From Prorocentrum cordatum (lineage: Eukaryota; Sar; Dinophyceae; Prorocentrales; Prorocentraceae), in assembly GCA_963575745.1 (NCBI GenBank), contig CAUYUJ010016293.1:222039-286038 (forward strand): DNA of 64,000 nt, in the 5' to 3' direction. How positions within the stretch are numbered: position 1 is the first letter of the stretch; the number at the start of each line of letters is the position of its first letter. The position numbers were made by a program, and so were the translations under genes. A model generated the notes under the pieces. It did no database searches. It was not told where the DNA came from and worked only from the letters and a program-made list of their open reading frames with translations. This document shows positions 58,761 through 64,000 of the stretch, piece after piece.

Positions 58761-58942
58761 TACTCCAGATTTCGTAATAAAAGGGAGGTGGTCTGGACCC
58801 TCCAAGACAAGCCATTTCAGACCTCCCCCGTGGGAGAACCCTCCAAAACATCGTCCCCAGACGCCCCAGGCCCTCCAAGATAGCCTGGAAGAGACCCCCC
58901 CCGAAATGAGACCCCCCTCCCTTTATTACGAAATCTGGAGTA
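58761..58942. mobile_element. TA-flanked MITE, 182 bp
   Basis: TACTCCAGATTTCGTAATAA at the left and TTATTACGAAATCTGGAGTA at the right are exact complements; arms continue through AGGGAGG and GGTCT. The outermost TA on each side may be the target duplication, as for Tc1/mariner-type insertions. Confidence 0.85.
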
Positions 58943-59309
58943 TGGCCTCTTGGGGACCTGTTGAGGCTGTCGGAGTGCTTTTGTTGAGCCTGGTGAGTGC
59001 CTCTCGGGGCCTCCTGGGGGGGGGTTGTGGGCGCATGCCGGCGGTCAAAGTTCAGAGCGTGAATTACCTACCCCGCTTTCGCTTCCAGGCAAAACCAAGT
59101 CATACCACGCGCCTCCTCGTCAAGCGGCCTGACCAGTACAGGCCGTAGTTTGGCATCGTTTGGTATCTCTTGGAAGCGAGGGTGGTCAAAAGCGAGGTAG
59201 GTTTGTTTTCCCCCTAAAAGTACACGACAACTCGCCTGCCCCGCCTTCCCGCGACCCCGTCCCCACGGACGCAGGGGCCCTCTTTGGCCAGTCCAACTGC
59301 TCTATGGGC
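58943..59309. other. No recognised feature
   Basis: GC-rich unique sequence up to the CTC tract. Confidence 0.35.
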
Positions 59310-59458
59310 CCCCCTCCTCCCTCCTCCCTCCTCCCTCCTCCCTCCTCCTCCTCCTCCTCCTCCTCCTCCTCCTCCTCCTCCTCCTCCTCCTCCTCCTCCT
59401 CCTCCTCCTCCTCCTCCTCCTCCTCCTCCTCCTCCTCCTCCTCCTCCTCCTCCTCCCC
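59310..59458 (-). repeat. CTC microsatellite
   Basis: (CTC)n of about 120 uninterrupted bases after short CCCTCCTC variants. Confidence 0.95.
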
Positions 59459-60002
59459 CCGCGACCTGCGTGGTGGGGTGGAGATGGAGTGGGAGGCACG
59501 GCAGCGAGCATGACCAGGAGACGCGGGAGAAGGACGGGGGAAGGAGGAGGAAGAGAGAGGAGAGGGGGGACAATTAGGAGGACAAGTGGACGAGGACGTG
59601 GCCGAGGACATGCCCCCACGCCCTTGCGAGCGCGTGGTCGGCGTGCTCGCCAGCGTTCTGGGAGAGGGGGGGGGTCCACAGACCCGACACGGAGCCCGCC
59701 CCCCACGTCCTCCTGCCGAGGGGTCGTTGATCGAAGATGGTGCCCTGAGGCGCGGTGCCCTGAGGATGTGGGGAAGGGGCCCCAAGCTGAACCCTGCACC
59801 GCTCGAGGCCACCAGTGCTGCGGGGCCCATCCCTCTCCTCTCCAGGCCGCCGATCCCGCTCCTCGCCCTCGCCCCTCTCTCCAGCAGGCCGCGGCGCAGC
59901 CGCTCGGCCCCGGCGCGCCCCTCTGCGCCGCCGCCGCCCCGCGCCCGCGCGCCGCACGTCCCCGCCTGCGCGCGGGCGCGAGGGCATTCGGCCGCGCCCG
60001 CC

Positions 60003-60520
60003 ATGCCCGACGAGGCCTTCGAGCGGGTGCTGACGGCCGAGCTGGCGCGCCTGCACCGGAGCCTGCTGGGCGAGCACGGCAGCCGCCTCGCCGCCTCCGC
60101 GGGGCGCCTGGAGGCGCGCGCGGCCTCGCTGGAGGAGGAGAACCAGCGCCTGCGGCGGCAGCTCCGCAGCGAGCCCCCGCCGCCGCGCAGGGGCGCCCGC
60201 TCCCCCGCGGCGGCCGCGCGGGGCGAGCCCGCGGCGGCCCGCCCGCCGCCCCCGCCCCCGGAGCGCGCGAGCCCGCCCGCCCCCCGCGGCCACGCTGCTG
60301 GCGGCCCGGCGCCTGGAGTGCCCCGCGGCCGCGGCGGCGCCCGGCTGCGTGCCGCCGCAGCCCCCGGGCGAGGGCGCCGCCGTGGGCGCTGCGGCGGGGG
60401 GCTGGCTGGAGCGCCCCGCGCCCCGGGGCGCGCCGGAGCTGCTGCAGGACCATGCAGGGGGGCCTTCGGGCCTGCAGGCAGGGCGCCCGGCTCCTTGGTG
60501 CGTTCGGGTTTGCCACTAAG
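60003..60520 (+). CDS. Coiled-coil protein, N-terminal exon
   Basis: ATG 60003 begins MPDEAFERVLTAELARLHRS, then LLGEHGSRLAASAGRLEARA and SLEEENQRLRRQLRS, a good coiled coil with heptad Leu, followed by a Pro/Ala/Arg-rich low-complexity stretch. In a run of six C at 60280-60285 the credible reading shifts by one base, to TLLAARRLECPAAAAAPGC and GGWLERPAPRGAPELLQDHA. A single-base error or mutation there would join them. The frame reaches TAA at about 60518, but a donor-like CTGCAG/GCAGGG occurs before it, and non-GT donors are used in dinoflagellates. Family unknown; N-terminal helices of this kind are common in dinoflagellate proteins. Confidence 0.55.
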
Positions 60521-60788
60521 TCGCTCTTATCAGGGGCGAGCGTTTCAGAGGTAATTGCATCCCCTCTTTTAAAACAATTATAATTTAATTACAGTGAATT
60601 ATAAATAATATAAATTATAATACAGTGAATTCTAATTACTAGGAATTGAATTGGCATGTCGTTAATTGTACTATATATTATTTAAGTATACTGATGTTGC
60701 AATGCATTCCATTTAATGCAATTGCATTACACTGCGTCGCGGGCTCGGGATCGCGGGCGCCGTGCATTTTACAAGGGATATACAGCAT
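60521..60788. other. AT-rich stretch
   Basis: Unusually AT-rich (TAATTTAATTACAGTGAATT and similar, 60580-60720), with repeated ATTATAATACAGTGAATT. Could be intronic or a decayed element; no gene seen. Confidence 0.4.
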
Positions 60789-60982
60789 TGGGGCCACTGG
60801 GGGCATTGGGGCCATCGGAGGATCACGCCGCATCGACGATGCATCGGCGATGCATCAGCGATGCGGCTCGATATGGGGCCCGATGTTCTCCACGCTGACG
60901 TCGCCGATGCATCGCCGATGCATCGGTGATGAATTGCCGATGCGGCGCGATCCTCCGACCCCATCTACTCGGGCCCCATCTA
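60789..60982. mobile_element. Long-TIR element family B, copy 4
   Basis: GGGGCCATCGGAGGATCACG left arm, CGCGATCCTCCGACCCCATC right arm, GATGCATCGGCGATGCATC centre. Confidence 0.8.
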
Positions 60983-61329
60983 GGAGGTCTCTAACGACGT
61001 GAACCTTTGAGTTCCTTTCCTTGGTGGAGAAGCCCAGTGGTCAGGGTTGCGTTTGCATCAGTCCGTATTGCCACCGTTGGCTCGATTCCATTCGGCCGCA
61101 GGGGCCATTCCGGGGTCATTGATCGGCCACCCGAGACAATGTACCGTAGCATGCGCTTTCTGAAGTCCGCGCGGACTTGTTGGTTCTGCGCTGGGCCGCC
61201 TCTCGCTGGCGCGCCGCGCGCGCCGCCAGGATGGCCGCTCGCCGAACCAAGAATTCCTCGCGAATCTCCGAAAATGCATGTTACGGCATGTCGTTTCCGC
61301 TTTTTTCCCTTCAGCGCGAGCCATCAGCG
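60983..61329. other. Upstream region with a GCGCGC hairpin
   Basis: GTCCGCGCGGAC at 61167 and CTGGCGCGCCGCGCGCGCCG at 61207 resemble the family R hairpins near 25265-25375. No exon assigned. Confidence 0.35.
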
Positions 61330-61668
61330 ATGTGCGTGATTATCGCGCTGTCTGCCGTGATGTTCGTTCTCGGGATGGGCGCGGGCATGATGATCTCGCG
61401 CTGGTCGAGGCATCGCGCGCCCGTGGCTACTGCGTCAACGCTGCCCCCTTCTCCACCGACGATTTCCACGTCTGCGGGAGCTTCTCCGATTTCTCCTCCT
61501 GCGCGCGGTGCGCCCAGCACCAGCACTGTCGTCTACGTGGCGAGGACCAGCCGGGTGTACCATAGGTCGGTGGATTGCTCGGCCATTGTAAGCTCTTCTG
61601 AGATAGAGCCCATGCGCCTTTGCAAGTTCTGCAGCGTTCGCGGCGCTTCCTCGAAGAAAGGTAACTAA
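61330..61668 (+). CDS. Small membrane-anchored ORF with YH-C-C motif
   Basis: Complete 112-residue frame: ATG 61330, stop at 61666-61668. Residues 1-22 (MCVIIALSAVMFVLGMGAGM) form one hydrophobic membrane segment or signal anchor. A Ser/Thr/Pro/Ala linker follows (30-65). The C-terminal part reads VVYVARTSRVYHRSVDC, SAIVSSSEIEPMRLCKFC and a basic end, i.e. YH-x4-C then CxxC, a small putative metal-binding or disulfide module. Similar YHxxxxC...CxxC tails occur in dinoflagellate retroelement polyproteins as far as I recall, so it may be a retroelement C-terminus; it may also be a single-exon gene. No stop-free extension upstream is convincing. Confidence 0.5.
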   Translation: MCVIIALSAVMFVLGMGAGMMISRWSRHRAPVATASTLPPSPPTISTSAGASPISPPARGAPSTSTVVYVARTSRVYHRSVDCSAIVSSSEIEPMRLCKFCSVRGASSKKGN

Positions 61669-62265
61669 GCTAGGCAGCCCGCAGCTTCCATGTATAGTCT
61701 GGAAGGTAGAGCTCCAGCGAGCAGTAGCATCGCGCGGGCCATGTTTCCGCCTGCACTTGTGCGGACTGCGCGCAGCTGCGCGTTCAAATGCAACCAGTCG
61801 GTCCATCGGTTGTTGCTGTCTCTTGTCGGTGGGCCCTCTTCAACCCTCAACTTAACCCGCCCCCCTAAACATTGGACATCGTGTACTCGAGCTATTCAGG
61901 GCCAGTTCCTTAGGAGAGAAGTAAAAATCCGTTAGTGCAAGCATTGCTTGGGGAGTATGTTTCGCCCTCTCCCTCTCCTCTCTTCTCATCTTATGTGTAT
62001 CCCATCTCTCTTGCAGCATCGTTGTTCGGGACCCATGTGGGATTTATGCTATCTCGACCGTCGGCCCATCCTGCCACCGTGCCTGGATTGTGGGTCAGAA
62101 GCCCGAACTAGTCCGCTGTCCGCGGCTTAGCTTGTCCGCAGGTCCCGGGCCCGTTTGGCCCCAGCCCGGGGCCCGTCGGGGCCCGCGAACGGCGCCAGGT
62201 TGCCGAACTTGTGGAAATCCGTCGACGCGGAACTCGAGCCTTCCCCCTCGTCCTCGTCCTCGCCC
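61669..62265. other. No assigned gene
   Basis: Contains the family R motif AGTGCAAGCATTGCTTGGGG at 61935-61954. An antisense frame at 62127-62276 is discussed among rejected items. Confidence 0.35.
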
Positions 62266-62270
62266 CCCAG

Positions 62271-62283
62271 AGCCATTTTGGCT
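62271..62283 (+). other. SL-like relic directly before an ATG
   Basis: AGCCATTTTGGCT equals the central 13 bases of the dinoflagellate spliced leader, on the coding strand, and the next three bases are the ATG of the gene at 62284. The flanking SL bases (CCGT upstream, CAAG downstream) are not conserved. Confidence 0.6.
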
Positions 62284-62515
62284 ATGGAGCTTGACCCCGG
62301 GGATCTCGGGGTCGCTCCCCCCCGAGCCGCGCGCGACGCGCTGCGGCTCATCGCGGCCGCCGCCCTCCGCGGCCGCGGCGGCGGCCGCCCGGGCCGCCCG
62401 CCGCCGCCGCCGCAGCCGCGCAAGCGGCCTGCCTCGGCGTCGGCGTCGGCCTCGCCGGGGGCTCGCGTGGCGCTGCTCAACAAGAGCAGGCGGCTGAAGG
62501 CCACCGAGGCAGCGG
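62284..62515 (+). CDS. First exon of a multi-exon gene
   Basis: MELDPGDLGVAPPRAARDAL leads into RLIAAAALRGRGGGRPGRPP, a Pro/Arg region, KRPASASASASPGARVALL and NKSRRLKATEAA, then a GT at 62516. Ala/Arg/Pro-rich with a basic end; likely a nuclear or nucleic-acid-associated N-terminus, but no domain. A TCC/CTC tract and GGA DNA (62555-63500) would form the first intron. The upstream SL relic suggests that an ancestor of this gene passed through an mRNA intermediate, although the gene now seems to have introns. Confidence 0.55.
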
Positions 62516-62529
62516 GTCAGCCCGGGTCA

Positions 62530-63500
62530 GAAAGGGGAAACGAGGGCCCCCCCCGTCCGTCCTCTTCCTCCTCCTCCTCCTCCTTCTCCTCCTCCTCCTC
62601 CTCCTCCTCCTCCTCCCCCCTAAACCCTAAACCTAGTCCTCCTCCTCCCGTGCTCCCCCCCCCTCCTCCCTCCCTCGGCCCATTTCTCCTCGGGCCCTCC
62701 CCCCCATCGCCCGGCCCGCCCTCCTGCCTCCGTCTCCTCCCGGGCTCCTGAGCAGGATGGGGGAGTCGGTAGGAGGAAGGAGGGCGAGGGGGAGGAGGGG
62801 GGAGGGGGGCCCGGCGGACGAGGAGGAGGATGGGGGGAGGAGGCGGAGGGGCGGAGGAGGGGGAGGCAGGATAATGACGACGAAGAGGGGCGCGGGGTAG
62901 CGAGGAGTAGAAGGGCGACGCGGGGGGGAGGAGGGGGCGGAGGAGGAGGAGGAGGAGGTGGAGGACGCGGAGGAGGCGGAGAAAGACGCCGAGGAGGTGG
63001 ACCTACGGTGGAGGGACATGGGGAGGAGCAGGACGAGGGGGGGCGAGGAGGAGGAAGGGGTGGAGGAGGAGGAGGAACAGGAGGAGGAACAGGAGGAGGA
63101 GGAGGAGGAGGAGGAGGTGGAGGAGGAGGAGGAGGAGGAGGAGGAGGAGGGGGAGTAGTACTAATGAGGTGCAGAAGAGGAAGATGACTTGAGGGGGGAC
63201 TACGACTAGGTTTCGAGGAAGGAGTTCGAGTCATGAGTAAGGGCGACGAGGCTGGTTCGAGGGAGGAGGAAGAGTTTCGATACGCGTCTGAGGAGAGGAG
63301 GAGGAGAAGTCGAAGGTAGGAGTTGTCGGAGGAGTGGTAGGAGTCCGGCGTAGGGAGGAGGGAGTATGTAAGGGGGGGGGGAAGGAGGAGGATGGAGGAC
63401 CGAGGAAAAAGTGGCGAGGTCGTAGGAAGGATTGATTTTCGGAGGAATGGTTGTCGGGGGTGAGGACGAGGAGGAGGAGGAGGAGGAGGAGGACGACGAT
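62530..63500. repeat. CTC and GGA tracts inside the putative intron
   Basis: CTC-type at 62560-62735, GGA-type at 62760-63160, degenerate purine-rich to 63460, then (GGA)n to 63495. Opposite strands are purine-rich in the two halves. Confidence 0.85.
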
Positions 63501-63517
63501 GCGGAGCCCGCCTGCAG

Positions 63518-63580
63518 GAGGAGCTGCAGCGGGCGGTGCAGAAAGGCGCTGCGCTGGAGACCGCCTGGAACGCCTCCAGG
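63518..63580 (+). CDS. Putative second exon
   Basis: After CCTGCAG, the frame reads EELQRAVQKGAALETAWNAS and R over 63 bases, helix-like and non-repetitive. The downstream boundary lacks GT (CCCCTC follows), so a non-canonical donor would be needed. TCC/CTC DNA separates it from the next exon. Confidence 0.4.
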
Positions 63581-63826
63581 CCCCTCCTCTTCCTCCTCCC
63601 CCTCCTCCCCCCCCTCCTCCTCCCCCTCCTCCTCCCCCTCCTCTTCCTCTTCGTCCTCATCCTCGTCTTACTCCGCCGGCCTCCTCCTTGTCCACCACTT
63701 CCGTATCCTCGCCGTTTTCGCGCCCCATCTTGGACTTGTCCATTTCCCTCCAGCTCTGCGCCCCTCCCGGGCTCGCCGCGGGCCGCGGCCCGCCCCTTCC
63801 CGCTCGCCGCCCCCCGCCCTGCTCAG

Positions 63827-63950
63827 CAGGCTGCGGGTCGGCGACCGCGTCGGCGACAGGGCCGACGACGAGCAGGCGCAGCCCAACGCGTACACGCTGG
63901 AGGGCGTGCTCGCGTCGGCCTGGCTCCAGCTGGGCAAGAACCGCACTCAG
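63827..63950 (+). CDS. Putative third exon
   Basis: Preceded by CTGCTCAG and followed by GTTCC, i.e. AG and GT borders. Reads RLRVGDRVGDRADDEQAQPN and AYTLEGVLASAWLQLGKNRT. Clearly protein-like; the gene continues past the window end. Family not recognised. Confidence 0.5.
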
Positions 63951-63956
63951 GTTCCA

Positions 63957-64000
63957 GCCTCCCTCCGACTCCGACTCCGACTCCGACTCCGACTCCGACT
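63957..64000 (+). repeat. CTCCGA hexanucleotide repeat
   Basis: At least six copies of GACTCC running off the window end, probably intronic. Confidence 0.9.

Noticed and set aside
58573-59148. 191-codon plus-strand frame
   Set aside because: It runs straight through the MITE at 58761-58942, so it is not a conserved gene.
62127-62276. Minus-strand 49-residue frame (starting MALGGEDEDEGEG) opposite the gene at 62284
   Set aside because: Protein-like composition, but its ATG is only the complement of the SL-core relic, whose orientation supports the plus-strand gene; it ends quickly and lacks other support.

Overview
This window is nuclear DNA of a dinoflagellate. The best evidence is an exact 22-nt match to the dinoflagellate trans-splicing leader (SL) on the minus strand at 32234-32255. 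Gene density is very low, the DNA is GC-rich, short purine-strand GGA/GAC/GAT satellites fill a large part of the sequence, and dozens of small inverted-repeat elements occur in families and are often nested. No bacterial gene layout, rRNA, tRNA or CRISPR array is visible. I cannot name the genus. One assembly gap (Ns) lies at 27700-27799.

Layout. 1-12 kb: a partial poly-Glu exon, then repeats: nested MITEs, a 2-kb degenerate repeat field (4.3-6.4 kb) and a 90-bp minisatellite (7.0-8.75 kb). 12.4-14.1 kb: exon-like segments separated by three related introner-like elements (inverted-repeat insertions that look like introns), one of which itself carries two other elements. 14-27.6 kb: dispersed MITE families, GGA/TCC tracts and a few isolated exon-like pieces. 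28.0-32.3 kb (minus strand): a decayed non-LTR retrotransposon (LINE) with a zinc-finger/coiled-coil ORF1, an apurinic-type endonuclease and the start of a reverse transcriptase. Its 5' end carries a full SL plus two degraded SL copies, so it was copied from a trans-spliced transcript. 33-48 kb: two arrays of one tandem-repeat family, another ORF1-like remnant, more MITEs and microsatellites.

The most coherent object is an 8.9-kb DNA transposon at 48462-57385. It has ~55-bp terminal inverted repeats beginning AGACTGCATGAGAC, a candidate TTA target-site duplication, AACCTAAC-rich subterminal repeats, and four genes on one strand: a basic protein with TPMK repeats and a Cys cluster, an RRM-like protein with a glutamine-rich coiled segment, a lysine/glutamate-rich protein, and a large protein I infer to be a divergent DDE-type transposase. 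The genes are separated by spacers built from the same GTTTGGGTT/AACCCAAAC inverted motif. Two of the four genes contain apparent single-base frameshifts, one in a 14-G run.

57.4-64 kb: GAC and CTC satellites, a TA-flanked MITE, and three more credible genes or gene starts: a coiled-coil N-terminus at 60003, a complete small membrane-anchored ORF at 61330, and a multi-exon gene starting at 62284 whose ATG directly follows an SL-like relic. Most of the remaining long open frames come from GC-rich or trinucleotide repeats and are not reported as genes.
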